The notes: generated by a model not told the origin, from the letters alone. A DNA stretch of 14,585 nt from Geminicoccus sp036263595 (GCF_036263595.1 NZ_DATAGQ010000059.1:1-14585), one strand, 5' to 3'; positions 1 through 7,456 are shown, counted from the first letter of the stretch. Made by a program: numbers and translations.

Positions 1-654
1 TAGGACGACCTCGTCGAAATGACGGGCCACGCTCGCCAAATCATGATGAACCACCAGGACGAGGCGACCCTGATCGGCCAGATCGCGAAGGACCCGGAAC
101 AGGATAGCCTCGGTCGTCGCATCGATGCCGGCGAAGGGCTCGTCCAGCAGGACCACCTCCGCCTGCTGCGCCAGCGCCCGCGCCACGAACACGCGCTGCT
201 GCTGCCCGCCCGACAGTTCGCCGATCGGCCGCTCGGCGAACTCGGTCATCCCGACGCTCGCCAGGGCCTGCATCGCCTGGGCACGCTCGGCGGCACCCGG
301 CCGGCGGAACCAGCCCATCCGTGGATAAAGCCCTTGCTCGACCACCTCGCGCGCGCTGATCGGAAAGGTCAGGTCGACCTGCCCGCGTTGCGGCACATAG
401 GCGACCCGCCCCACTGGTGGCCCCCCGACAATGCCGAACCAGCGGACCTCTCCCGTCGCCACAGGCACCAGGCCCAGGGCCGCCTTCAGGAGCGTCGATT
501 TGCCGGCGCCATTGGGTCCGATGACGGCCACGAGCCCTGCGTGCGGCGCCGACCAATCGATCGGGCCAAGCACAGTGGTGTCGCCATAGCGCACGACCAG
601 GTCCCTGACCTGAAAGTGGCGTGACGGCTGATGTGCCAGATCGGTCACGGTCAC
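1..654 (-). CDS. Metal ABC transporter ATP-binding protein (3' end cut by window edge)
   Basis: Cytoplasmic ATPase of a Mn/Zn/Fe-type ABC importer; it hydrolyses ATP to drive metal uptake. Reading the minus strand from GTG at 654 gives 218 codons open to the window edge. Visible motifs: Walker A GPNGAGKST (residues 46-54), Q-loop YVPQ (86-89), signature LSGGQ (147-151), Walker B VVLLDEP (D171, E172) and switch HHD (H204). The set is complete, and only about 30-40 C-terminal residues should be missing. The GTG start shares four bases (GTGA) with the stop of the upstream binding-protein gene, indicating translational coupling; an in-frame GTG at 648 is the alternative. The membrane permease is expected immediately left of the window. 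The metal-importer subfamily is inferred mainly from the neighbouring binding protein. Confidence 0.93.
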   Translation of the reverse strand, partial: MTVTDLAHQPSRHFQVRDLVVRYGDTTVLGPIDWSAPHAGLVAVIGPNGAGKSTLLKAALGLVPVATGEVRWFGIVGGPPVGRVAYVPQRGQVDLTFPISAREVVEQGLYPRMGWFRRPGAAERAQAMQALASVGMTEFAERPIGELSGGQQQRVFVARALAQQAEVVLLDEPFAGIDATTEAILFRVLRDLADQGRLVLVVHHDLASVARHFDEVVL

Positions 655-1607
655 GCCTGCGCCGGCCGCAGCCGCCCCCAGAAGCCACGCTCCGGCGCCT
701 GCCCGCGCAGGGCGCGGACGATGGTCGTCACGTCGTGATCGATCATGCCGAGCCAGCTACCCTCGTGCGTGCCGGGCTGGCCCATGGCATCGGCGAACAG
801 CGTGCCGCCCAGCGACACGTGATGGCCTCGGGCGGCGGCTCCTTCAATCACCGCTCCCATGGCGCGCTCGCTCACCGAGCTCTCGATGAACACAGCCGGC
901 ACCTTGCGCTCGACCAGGGCCGCCACGACGTCCTGGATGCGTGCCAAGCCAGCCTCGCTCTCCGTGCTGATCCCCTGGATGGCCATGACCTCCAGGCCCA
1001 GCCGGCGTGAGAAATAGCCGAACGCGTCATGCGAGGTGACCAGCAGCCTGTTCTCAGGAGGTATGCTCGCAACCCGCTCGATGGCCCAGGCAGTCAGCAC
1101 CTCCGCTTCCTTGCAGAAGCTCTCGCTCGATTGCGACCAGGCATCCGCCCCGTCCGGCTGCAGCGACGCCAGCTTTGCCAGTACCCCCTCCAATGCCGAT
1201 GGCCAGATGCCTGGATCCATCCACACATGCGGATCGACGGCGCCAGTGGCGTCTTGGAGCAGCGCATCGCCCGGAACGTGCTCGCCGGCGACAAGGATGC
1301 CGCCCGCCGGCGAGAACCGCTCAATCGTGTCGGTCAGCTTGGCTTCCAGATGAAGCCCGTTCACGACGATCGCATCCGCGCCGGCCAGGGACGCGATGTC
1401 GCGGCGCGTTGGGCGGAACAGATGCGGATCTACGCCTTCACCCATCAGGATTTGCCAGTCGAGCGTGTCACCGGTGATCCGGCGCAGCGGCTCGCCCAGC
1501 ATGGCTGTGGTCGCAACGACCTTCGGCCGGGCAGCTGCGCCGGTGGACACTGGCTTTATGAAGGGCAATGCCGTGGCGACCAGCAGAAACGAACGGCGGA
1601 GCAGCAC
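651..1607 (-). CDS. Periplasmic metal-binding protein of ABC importer (ZnuA/TroA/PsaA family)
   Basis: Captures a divalent metal (Mn2+ or Zn2+) in the periplasm and delivers it to the membrane permease. 318 residues, normal for cluster A-I binding proteins. Residues 1-26 are an export signal with an Arg-rich start and a hydrophobic core. Probable ligands, by position in the family fold: H62 (DPHLF), H127 (DPHVW), H193 (SHDAF) and D273 (FADAM). This three-His-plus-Asp set is like TroA; PsaA/MntC-type Mn proteins have Glu at the third site. The His-rich loop typical of many ZnuA proteins is absent, so Zn versus Mn cannot be settled. The start is GTG at 1607 with a strong AAGGAGG six bases upstream. 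It is the first gene of the operon, followed by the ATPase with a 4-base overlap. A possible operator lies upstream (1640-1667). Confidence 0.93.
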   Translation of the reverse strand: MLLRRSFLLVATALPFIKPVSTGAAARPKVVATTAMLGEPLRRITGDTLDWQILMGEGVDPHLFRPTRRDIASLAGADAIVVNGLHLEAKLTDTIERFSPAGGILVAGEHVPGDALLQDATGAVDPHVWMDPGIWPSALEGVLAKLASLQPDGADAWSQSSESFCKEAEVLTAWAIERVASIPPENRLLVTSHDAFGYFSRRLGLEVMAIQGISTESEAGLARIQDVVAALVERKVPAVFIESSVSERAMGAVIEGAAARGHHVSLGGTLFADAMGQPGTHEGSWLGMIDHDVTTIVRALRGQAPERGFWGRLRPAQA

Positions 1608-1639
1608 CGGGTCCTCCTTGTACTATTCCATCGCGAAGA

Positions 1640-1667
1640 AAATTAGGGCATTCTAAACTTGTTTCAA
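1640..1667 (-). promoter_or_regulatory. Candidate promoter with short inverted repeat upstream of the metal importer
   Basis: An AT-rich island in otherwise GC-rich DNA. On the minus strand TTGAAA (1667-1662) could be a -35 box, with TAATTT (1645-1640) 16 bases further as a weak -10; TAGAAT (1655-1650) is a closer match to a -10 but lacks a good -35. Between them TTAG (1643-1646) and CTAA (1653-1656) form a 4+4 inverted repeat with a 6-base gap. TTAG/CTAA half-sites recall metal-regulator boxes (Irr ICE, DtxR-type), but the spacing does not match the ICE consensus (7-base gap). Regulation by a metal sensor is therefore inference. The region is shared with the divergent kinase gene. Confidence 0.3.
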
Positions 1668-1766
1668 GAGCTGAATGCACTGCGACGGTGCTTGACTGGA
1701 CAGGCGACCTGCTTGGCGGCATCACCGGTACGGGCCATGCGAGGCTAGCGGCAGGGGGAACCGCCC

Positions 1767-2678
1767 GTGATCATCGTTCCAGGATCGATCAACGCCGACC
1801 TGCTGTTTCCCGTGCGAACCCTGCCTGCACCCGGGGAGACGGTTCTCTGCCCGTCCTACACGATGGCGCTTGGCGGCAAGGGATCGAACCAAGCCGCTGC
1901 AGCCGCGAAGGCTGGCGCCGACGTGCGCTTTTTCGGCCATGTTGGCAGCGACGCCTACGGCCCGTTGGTACGGCAGCTCCTGGCGGACGCCGGCGTCGAG
2001 GTCGCCGGACTGGTGGACTCGCCCAAGCCCACGGCCATCGCCGTGATCGGCGTAGACGAGAAAGGTGAGAACCAGATCATCGTGGCATCGGGTGCAAACC
2101 TTGACACTCATGCCGGCCAGGTTCCCGGTCACCTCCTGGTCGCCGGGAACACGGTGCTCTGCCAGAACGAGATCCGGACGGAGGAAACCTTCAAGGCGCT
2201 GGCCCGCGCCAACGAGGCGGGCGCCCGCACGATCCTCAACCTGGCGCCATCCTGCCCCTTGCCGGCCGGCGTGCTCGACCGGCTCGACGTGCTGGTCGTG
2301 AACGAACTGGAGATCCTGGAGGCAACCGGCATCCAGGGTGAACCGGGCGTGCTCGCGGCGGATCTCGCGCGCCGCCATCGACTGACCGTGGTGGTGACGC
2401 TCGGTGCCAAGGGTGCCATCGCCGCGACCGCCGACGAGCGGTTCGAAGTAAGCGCCATGAAGATCCGACCGGTCGACACGACCGGTGCTGGCGATGCGTT
2501 CACGGGAGTTCTGGCGGCCTACCTGGATCGTGGGTCGTCGCTCGAGGAGGCGCTGCACCGGGCAGCCGTGGGAGCGGCCCTCGCCTGCGAGCGGCTTGGA
2601 GCCCAGAGCGCGCAGCCGCGCATGGACGAGATCGAAGCAAGGGCCCAGGACCTGCTCATGCCCCGGAAACTGATGTGA
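1767..2678 (+). CDS. rbsK: Ribokinase (PfkB-family sugar kinase)
   Basis: Cytoplasmic kinase phosphorylating a pentose or similar sugar (for ribokinase, D-ribose to ribose 5-phosphate with ATP). 303 residues, the usual length. The N-terminus carries the PfkB start (PGSINAD, residues 5-11). The substrate-binding GGKGSNQA is at 36-43, VNELE near 178-182, TLGAKGA at 211-217, and the anion-hole/catalytic DTTGAGDAF at 237-245 with catalytic base D243. The start is GTG at 1767 with GGGGGAA about seven bases upstream; the protein begins directly at the first beta strand, as in the family. Its stop overlaps the GTG start of the next gene (ATGTGA), so the two are coupled. It is divergent from the metal importer and not in a ribose operon, so the natural substrate is uncertain; a related sugar or nucleoside is possible. 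Confidence 0.9.
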   Translation: MIIVPGSINADLLFPVRTLPAPGETVLCPSYTMALGGKGSNQAAAAAKAGADVRFFGHVGSDAYGPLVRQLLADAGVEVAGLVDSPKPTAIAVIGVDEKGENQIIVASGANLDTHAGQVPGHLLVAGNTVLCQNEIRTEETFKALARANEAGARTILNLAPSCPLPAGVLDRLDVLVVNELEILEATGIQGEPGVLAADLARRHRLTVVVTLGAKGAIAATADERFEVSAMKIRPVDTTGAGDAFTGVLAAYLDRGSSLEEALHRAAVGAALACERLGAQSAQPRMDEIEARAQDLLMPRKLM

Positions 2679-4027
2679 GCAAGCCGCCCGGCCCGCCGGG
2701 CGAACCACTCAAGGTCCAGCTCGACCGAAACGGCGAACCCTGCTGGTCGCTGAGCGTGTGGCTGACGCTGCGGATGTTCGACATCCCATTCATGGAGGCC
2801 ACACCGACGACTCTGGTTGAAGCCAGTGGCCAGCCCGAACCGGGACCGCTGTTCGACAAGGCGCCTACGCTCGTCGAAGGCAGCCTGGCAGTGGCCGGCC
2901 CTCTGGCCATCCTGGAATTTCTGGCGGAGCGCCATCCGGTGATCTGGCCCGACGATCGGGCCTCGCGTGCCCAAGCGCGTGCCGTCGCTTCCGAACTCTG
3001 CGCCGGTTTCCCCGTGCTGCGTCTGTTCCTGGCCGCCAGGAACGGCGCGAGCCTTGCAGGCTCTCGTCGCTTGCTCCGGTCCCTCGGGGCCGAGATTCAG
3101 CGCCTTCGCTCGATCTGCATCGAGCTGCGCGGCGCGGCCAGCGTCGGGGCGGGACCATTCCTGTTCGGCAGCTTCTCCGGTGCCGACGCGATGTTCGCGC
3201 CCTTGGCGAGCCGCCTTCTCGACCGGGCGATGTCGCATGATGCGACATGCACCACCTATCTCGGCGCGCTTGGCTCACTTGCAGCCATGCGGGCCTGGTA
3301 CGGTGAGCAGGAGCAGGTTCGGCCGGAGATCGCTGTCGACATCGCGGCGATTCTGCCGATTGCAGCTCCGCCACAGCCCTCCGCACACGAGGCGAAGAAG
3401 CCACTCGACCCGGCGCCGCCACTTCTGGAGATTCCGCCAGCCCTGACGCCGCCAAAACTGCGGCTGGAGGACGCGGATCGCCCCAGCATCACTTATCTGG
3501 ACGAGCAGCCGATCCGCGGCTGGCGGAACGTGCGCCTCGTCGAAATGCTGTCGGTCTCGCCATCGATCCCGCCGATCCCGCCGATCCCGACGCGTCCGGC
3601 GGCTGCCTCGGCAACACCGGTTCAAGCGGCCCCGGCCGACGAGACCAGACAGGGGGGCGACCTCGCCAGACGGGCCAGCGAACCGTCGTCCCTTCCCCGG
3701 CTCCGGCCGACTGAGCCGGCAGAGCCGGTCGCTGCTGGCCAAGCTGCCAACAGCGCAACGGACGGGCCGGAAGCCCGGACGGGCGACGATGCTCACTCCC
3801 TGATGTTCCAGCTCCGCCGACCTGACCCCGCCGCTGGCGGCCTGAACAGCCTGATCGACCGCTTTGGCCGCTCGATCGCTTCCGCTGTCCCGGACGCCAA
3901 TCAGGAAGTGGCATCTCCACTGCGCCCTCAAGATGGCAAGGCGGCCGCACCGGATCCCGCCCGTCAGAGCAACATCCGGCCGGCCGCCATCAAGCCGATC
4001 GGCTTCTCGGTCCACCGCAGGAAATGA
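2675..4027 (+). CDS. Glutathione S-transferase-like protein with long Pro/Ala-rich C-terminal tail
   Basis: Residues 14-90 resemble a GST thioredoxin-like domain: CWSLSVWL (23-30) corresponds to the SxWSLRxWL stretch of bacterial GSTs, followed by KAPTLVEG (62-69) and LAILEFLAERHP (77-88). Residues 95-215 resemble the helical GST domain, with GPFLFGSFSGADAMFAP (160-176) and MRAWY (205-209). The usual glutathione-gripping (E/D)S before LAI is replaced by AGP (74-76), so glutathione binding is doubtful. Bacterial GSTs are about 200-230 residues. This protein runs to 450, with a low-complexity tail rich in Pro, Ala and Arg, including an IPP repeat (see 3564-3590) and no recognised domain. The start is GTG at 2675, overlapping the kinase stop by four bases (coupled translation). 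Catalysis is unproven; a binding or scaffold role is equally possible. Confidence 0.8.
   Translation: MSKPPGPPGEPLKVQLDRNGEPCWSLSVWLTLRMFDIPFMEATPTTLVEASGQPEPGPLFDKAPTLVEGSLAVAGPLAILEFLAERHPVIWPDDRASRAQARAVASELCAGFPVLRLFLAARNGASLAGSRRLLRSLGAEIQRLRSICIELRGAASVGAGPFLFGSFSGADAMFAPLASRLLDRAMSHDATCTTYLGALGSLAAMRAWYGEQEQVRPEIAVDIAAILPIAAPPQPSAHEAKKPLDPAPPLLEIPPALTPPKLRLEDADRPSITYLDEQPIRGWRNVRLVEMLSVSPSIPPIPPIPTRPAAASATPVQAAPADETRQGGDLARRASEPSSLPRLRPTEPAEPVAAGQAANSATDGPEARTGDDAHSLMFQLRRPDPAAGGLNSLIDRFGRSIASAVPDANQEVASPLRPQDGKAAAPDPARQSNIRPAAIKPIGFSVHRRK
3230..3248. repeat. Perfect 9-bp inverted repeat inside the GST-like gene
   Basis: ATGTCGCAT and ATGCGACAT flank a single G, giving a 19-bp perfect dyad. 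It lies in the coding sequence for residues around AMSHDAT, near the end of the GST-like helical domain. It may be a chance palindrome; no function is claimed. Confidence 0.5.
3564..3590 (+). repeat. Three-copy 9-bp coding repeat (Ile-Pro-Pro)
   Basis: The unit CGATCCCGC occurs three times head to tail, the last copy ending GA. It encodes IPPIPPIP in the proline-rich linker of the GST-like protein. Such short in-frame repeats are prone to copy-number change by slippage. Confidence 0.8.
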
Positions 4028-4051
4028 ACCAGCCGACCGGCCTGTGCCCGG

Positions 4052-4951
4052 CTACTCCTTCACGGCACCCGTGAGGCTCGACACGTAGTAGTCGACGAAG
4101 AACGAGTAGATCAGCGCTACCGGGATCGAGCCCAGAAGCGCGCCTGCCATCAGCGAACCCCAATGGTATACGTCGCCTTCGACCAACTGCGTCAGAACGG
4201 CGACCGGTACGGTCTTCTTCTCCGAGCTCTGGATGAAGGCGAGCGCATAGATGAACTCGTTCCAGGACAGGGTGAAGGCGAAGATCCCGGCTGAGATCAG
4301 CCCGGGCACCGCGAGCGGCAGCGTCACCTTCCACATGATCTGCAGCCGGGTAGCCCCGTCGATTAGCGCGCATTCCTCGAGCTCGTAGGGGATCGACTTG
4401 AAGTAGCCGATCAGGAGCCAGGTGCAGAACGGCACGAGGAAGGTCGGATAGGTCAGGATGAGTGCCAGCGGGCTGTCATAGAGGCCCATCTTGAAGATCA
4501 TCGTGGCCAGAGGGATGAACAGGATCGACGGCGGCACTAGGTAGGCGAGGTAGATCGCCAGGCCTACCCACTGGCTGCCCTTGAAGCGCAGCCGCTGCAC
4601 TGCATAAGCCGCAAGCACCGACACGAACAGGGACAGGAAGGTGCTGGCTACCGCCACCATCATGGTGGTCCACAGCCAGCGCGGGTAGTCGGTGTCGAAC
4701 AGCAGCCGCTTGACGTGCTCCAGTGTCGGCGAGCTGATCCAGAATGGGCTGTAGTCGTTGTAGTTGTAGAGCTCCGCGTTCGATTTGAACGCGGTGATGA
4801 CCATCCAGTAGAATGGAAACAGCAGGGTCAACAGGAACAGGATGAGCGGCACGTAGACCACCATCATCCTGCGCGGGAGCGAATCCCAGTTGATTACGCC
4901 GCTCCGTTCCGCCGTGATGACGGGCGCCTTGTCGGCGGTGGCGTCAGTCAT
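4052..4951 (-). CDS. Carbohydrate ABC transporter permease, MalG-type (CUT1)
   Basis: Second inner-membrane permease subunit of a CUT1 sugar importer. 299 residues with six predicted membrane segments (about 31-55, 94-118, 127-150, 160-183, 212-236 and 262-285). The ATPase-docking EAA loop reads EECALIDGA at 192-200, followed by LPL at 211-213. A cytoplasmic leader of about 30 residues precedes the first helix, as in MalG homologues. The ATG at 4951 overlaps the end of the upstream permease by eight bases, and its ribosome site (GGAGG) lies within that gene's last codons. It is the last gene of the operon in view, and it meets the GST-like gene tail to tail 24 bases away. No ATPase gene follows. 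Confidence 0.93.
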   Translation of the reverse strand: MTDATADKAPVITAERSGVINWDSLPRRMMVVYVPLILFLLTLLFPFYWMVITAFKSNAELYNYNDYSPFWISSPTLEHVKRLLFDTDYPRWLWTTMMVAVASTFLSLFVSVLAAYAVQRLRFKGSQWVGLAIYLAYLVPPSILFIPLATMIFKMGLYDSPLALILTYPTFLVPFCTWLLIGYFKSIPYELEECALIDGATRLQIMWKVTLPLAVPGLISAGIFAFTLSWNEFIYALAFIQSSEKKTVPVAVLTQLVEGDVYHWGSLMAGALLGSIPVALIYSFFVDYYVSSLTGAVKE

Positions 4952-5894
4952 CGCTGCCTCCCTGCTGCCACTTGCGCCGCGCCAGCGCGACGTAGCTGAA
5001 GATGGTGGATGCCACCAGGAACGGGATCATGGCGACCGCAATCGCAGCACCCTCGCCCAGGTAGCCGCCCGGGATCGCGCGCTGGAAGGCCAGTGTGGCC
5101 ATTAGGTGGGTGGCGTTGTTCGGGCCGCCACGGGTGATTGCATAGACGAGTTGGAAATCGGTGAAGGTGAACAGCACCGAGAAGGTCAGCACGACCGCCA
5201 GGATCGGCATCAGCATCGGCACGGTCACGTGCACGAAGCGCTCCCAGGCGGTCGCACCGTCGATCATCGCCGCCTCGTAGAGCGAGGGCGAGATCGTCTG
5301 CAGGCCTGCCAGGAGCGAGATCGCGACGAAGGGGATCCCGCGCCAGACGTTGGCGGCGATCAATGAGAACCGCGCGTGCCAGGCTTGGCCCAGAAAATCG
5401 ATGTTGGTGTCGATGATACCGATAGCCTTGAGCACATAGGAGATGATCGAGAACTGCGGATCATAGATCCACCAGAACGCGATCGCCGACAGCACGGTCG
5501 GAACGATCCAGGGAAGGAGGACAATAGCGCGTATCAGGCTCTTGAACGGCAGATGGTGGTTGAGCAGCAGGGCCAGCCAAAGGCCCAGGCCGAATTTGAA
5601 GACCGTGGCGATGGTCGTGTAGACGATCGTGTTGAACACCGAGAGCCAGAACACCGAATCCTCGAAGAGGTAGGCGTAGTTCTCCAGGCCGATCCAGACG
5701 CCATCCCGCCCGATCCGCGTATCGGTGAAGCCAAGCCACACGCCCAGCCCAAGCGGATAGCTCAGGAAGGTCAGGAGCAGCACGCTCACCGGGAGCATGA
5801 ACAGGAAGGCGAGCACGCGGCGATCGTCGAGCTTCCGCGAGAGCCAGGACTGTTCCGGACGTTGTCCGGACCAGGCCGCGGCGGTGCTGGCCAT
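4944..5894 (-). CDS. Carbohydrate ABC transporter permease, MalF/UgpA-type (CUT1)
   Basis: First inner-membrane permease subunit of the CUT1 importer. 316 residues with six likely membrane helices (about 29-51, 86-111, 121-143, 177-199, 222-250 and 281-306). The EAA loop reads EAAMIDGA at 207-214 and docks the cytoplasmic ATPase. The ATG at 5894 is preceded by AGGGGAGG seven bases upstream, a strong ribosome site. It follows the binding-protein gene after an 87-base gap containing a perfect hairpin (5933-5965) and overlaps the next permease by eight bases. Length and gene order are those of standard sugar or glycerol-phosphate systems; the substrate is not visible from this gene. Confidence 0.93.
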   Translation of the reverse strand: MASTAAAWSGQRPEQSWLSRKLDDRRVLAFLFMLPVSVLLLTFLSYPLGLGVWLGFTDTRIGRDGVWIGLENYAYLFEDSVFWLSVFNTIVYTTIATVFKFGLGLWLALLLNHHLPFKSLIRAIVLLPWIVPTVLSAIAFWWIYDPQFSIISYVLKAIGIIDTNIDFLGQAWHARFSLIAANVWRGIPFVAISLLAGLQTISPSLYEAAMIDGATAWERFVHVTVPMLMPILAVVLTFSVLFTFTDFQLVYAITRGGPNNATHLMATLAFQRAIPGGYLGEGAAIAVAMIPFLVASTIFSYVALARRKWQQGGSDD

Positions 5895-5932
5895 GCGGTT
5901 TCCTCCCCTTGTTTGGTCGAGGCTGGAAGCAA

Positions 5933-5965
5933 TGACGGCTCACGGGTGGCACCCGTGAGCCGTCA
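5933..5965 (-). promoter_or_regulatory. Intercistronic hairpin between binding-protein and permease genes
   Basis: TGACGGCTCACGGGT and ACCCGTGAGCCGTCA form a perfect 15-bp stem with a 3-base loop, 16 bases after the binding-protein stop and 38 bases before the permease start. On the transcribed strand the stem is followed by TTGCTT, a poor U-tract. It therefore looks like a leaky terminator or a 3'-end RNA stabiliser rather than a full stop. This arrangement is known from other ABC operons (for example malE-malF), where it raises the binding protein relative to the membrane subunits. That role here is inference. Confidence 0.8.
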
Positions 5966-5981
5966 CTCCAAGCGCCGAAGA

Positions 5982-7307
5982 TCAGCGATAGTAACGGCCA
6001 GCGCGGCTGGCGGCTTCCGCAATCGCATCGTCGATCGAGGCGCCGCCGCTGACCGCGGAGGAGACCATCGTCACCACGATGTAGTCGGCGAGCGCCCCGG
6101 CGCTGGCATAGCCGAGCGGGCCCTTCCAGCCATAGGGCAACGATTCGGTCATGATCTTCTGGTACGGGGTATGCTTGGGATCCTCCGTCCAGATCGGGTT
6201 GCCGTCATAAGCGTTGAGCGAATGCGCCCAGTAGCCGATGCTTGCCGCCTGCCAGGGCTGGTACTGCTCCTTCTCCATCATGAAGCGCAGATATTCCTTG
6301 GCCGCGTTGGGATACTTGGTGTGCTGGAAAATCATCCCGCTCACCGTCAGCGCCGTCTCGGTCGGCCGCCCGATCGGACCAATCGGCATCGGAGCGTGCT
6401 GAATGTCCTCGGCCAGCGCCGCGACGTTCGCGTCCGTCGAGGTTTTCGCCGCGTAGTAGACCGAGATGCCGTTGGCGACGACAGAGACCTGACTGGCCAG
6501 GAACGCCTTGTTGTTGGACGGATCCAGCCACGACAGCGTCCCAGGAATGAAGGTCTTATACAGCTCGGCTCCATACTGGAGCGCCGCGCGGGTTTCCGGC
6601 GAATCGATGGTGACCTTGCCGTTCTCGTCGACCAACGAGGCGCCGTGCGACCAGATCAGCCAGTGGCAGAAGGTGTTGGCGTCGCCCTCGGCCTGGCCGA
6701 GCGTGAAGCCGACGGGATGCCCGGTGCCCTGCAACGCCTTGGCAACTTCGAGGAAGCCTGCCGTGTCCTTCGGAAGTTCGCTGAAGCCGGCTTCCTTCAG
6801 CCAGGATTGGCGATAGACCATCTTTCCGCCGGAAGCGCCCACGGGCAGACAGATCCAGTTGCCTTCCGGCCCCTTGCCCATCGTCTGCGCGAGGGGCGCC
6901 CAGCCTCCGTACTTCTTGCCGAGGTAATCCGCGAGATCGGTAAGGTCGAGGATCTTCTCGGGGTACTGATGCGGGTCGTCATTCCAGGCCAGGATGATAT
7001 CGGCACCTGTGCCGACATTGGCCGCGACAGCCGTCTTTGGCCTGAGGTCCTGCCAGCTTTCCTGATCGACACGCACCGCCACCCCGGTCTGCTCGGTGAA
7101 CTTCTTGGAGTTCTCCAAAAACAGAGTTTCGTCGCCCGCCACGAACTTGGACGGCCGCAGGACACGGAGTTCGGCACCGCTTTCGATCTCGTAGGCAGGC
7201 GGCGGCACGTCCGCAGCCACCACCTCCGCCGAGGCGCCCCGGCCCAGCAGCGCACCACCGGCGACACCTGCCATCAAACCAAGCGTCGACCTACGGTCCA
7301 TCCGCAT
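5982..7307 (-). CDS. Extracellular solute-binding protein of carbohydrate ABC importer (family 1)
   Basis: Periplasmic receptor that binds the sugar and presents it to the two permeases. 441 residues from ATG 7307, typical for family 1 binding proteins. A longer frame upstream (to 7430) is rejected because AAGGGAGG lies eight bases before 7307 and the export signal starts there. Residues 1-27 have a twin-arginine-like DRRSTLGL motif and a hydrophobic stretch ending ASA, so Tat export is likely. The mature part shows family features: LFLENSKKFTEQTGV near 62-76, GADIILAWNDD near 100-110, and the C-terminal PNAAKEYLRFMM. It is the first gene of the operon and divergent from a sugar-acid dehydrogenase. 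The ligand is unknown; a small polyol or sugar acid is a guess from the neighbour. Confidence 0.9.
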   Translation of the reverse strand: MRMDRRSTLGLMAGVAGGALLGRGASAEVVAADVPPPAYEIESGAELRVLRPSKFVAGDETLFLENSKKFTEQTGVAVRVDQESWQDLRPKTAVAANVGTGADIILAWNDDPHQYPEKILDLTDLADYLGKKYGGWAPLAQTMGKGPEGNWICLPVGASGGKMVYRQSWLKEAGFSELPKDTAGFLEVAKALQGTGHPVGFTLGQAEGDANTFCHWLIWSHGASLVDENGKVTIDSPETRAALQYGAELYKTFIPGTLSWLDPSNNKAFLASQVSVVANGISVYYAAKTSTDANVAALAEDIQHAPMPIGPIGRPTETALTVSGMIFQHTKYPNAAKEYLRFMMEKEQYQPWQAASIGYWAHSLNAYDGNPIWTEDPKHTPYQKIMTESLPYGWKGPLGYASAGALADYIVVTMVSSAVSGGASIDDAIAEAASRAGRYYR

Positions 7308-7456
7308 TATGCATGCCTCCCTTGGGCATTGATTGGTTATGTATGTGACTAGGCCTGTCATGGGCGACCCTACCTGATCGGTCAAGCACTGCCATGGCCA
7401 GACGTCCCGTTGCGAGCTAGAGGACCGCACGAGGCAGATGCGGCAGGGAGCAGGAA
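7308..7456. promoter_or_regulatory. Divergent promoter region between sugar importer and dehydrogenase
   Basis: 149 bases between two divergent starts, so both promoters and any shared operator should be here. TGAC (7346-7349) and GTCA (7357-7360) form a small dyad around TAGGCCT, and GCCATGGC (7391-7398) is a perfect 8-bp palindrome. On the minus strand TTGACC (7385-7380) resembles a -35 box, but I find no good -10 at the right distance. The operator assignment is speculative. Confidence 0.35.

Noticed and set aside
41..688. Arg/Gly-rich minus-strand frame of 215 codons
   Set aside because: It is the wrong frame of the ABC ATPase gene; the correct frame (from 654) contains Walker A, signature and Walker B motifs.
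1722..2708. 328-codon open frame on the minus strand
   Set aside because: It is antisense to the ribokinase, which has all family motifs; the translated product is Arg/Gly/His-rich and matches nothing recognisable.
4027..4052. Possible terminator between the convergent GST-like and permease genes
   Set aside because: Only a 5-bp AGCCG/CGGCT stem with a large loop and no T-run; too weak to call.
5376..7352. 658-codon open frame on the plus strand
   Set aside because: It lies antisense to the binding-protein and permease genes, whose minus-strand products have clear families, signal peptide and EAA motifs. The long frame is a by-product of GC-rich codon bias.
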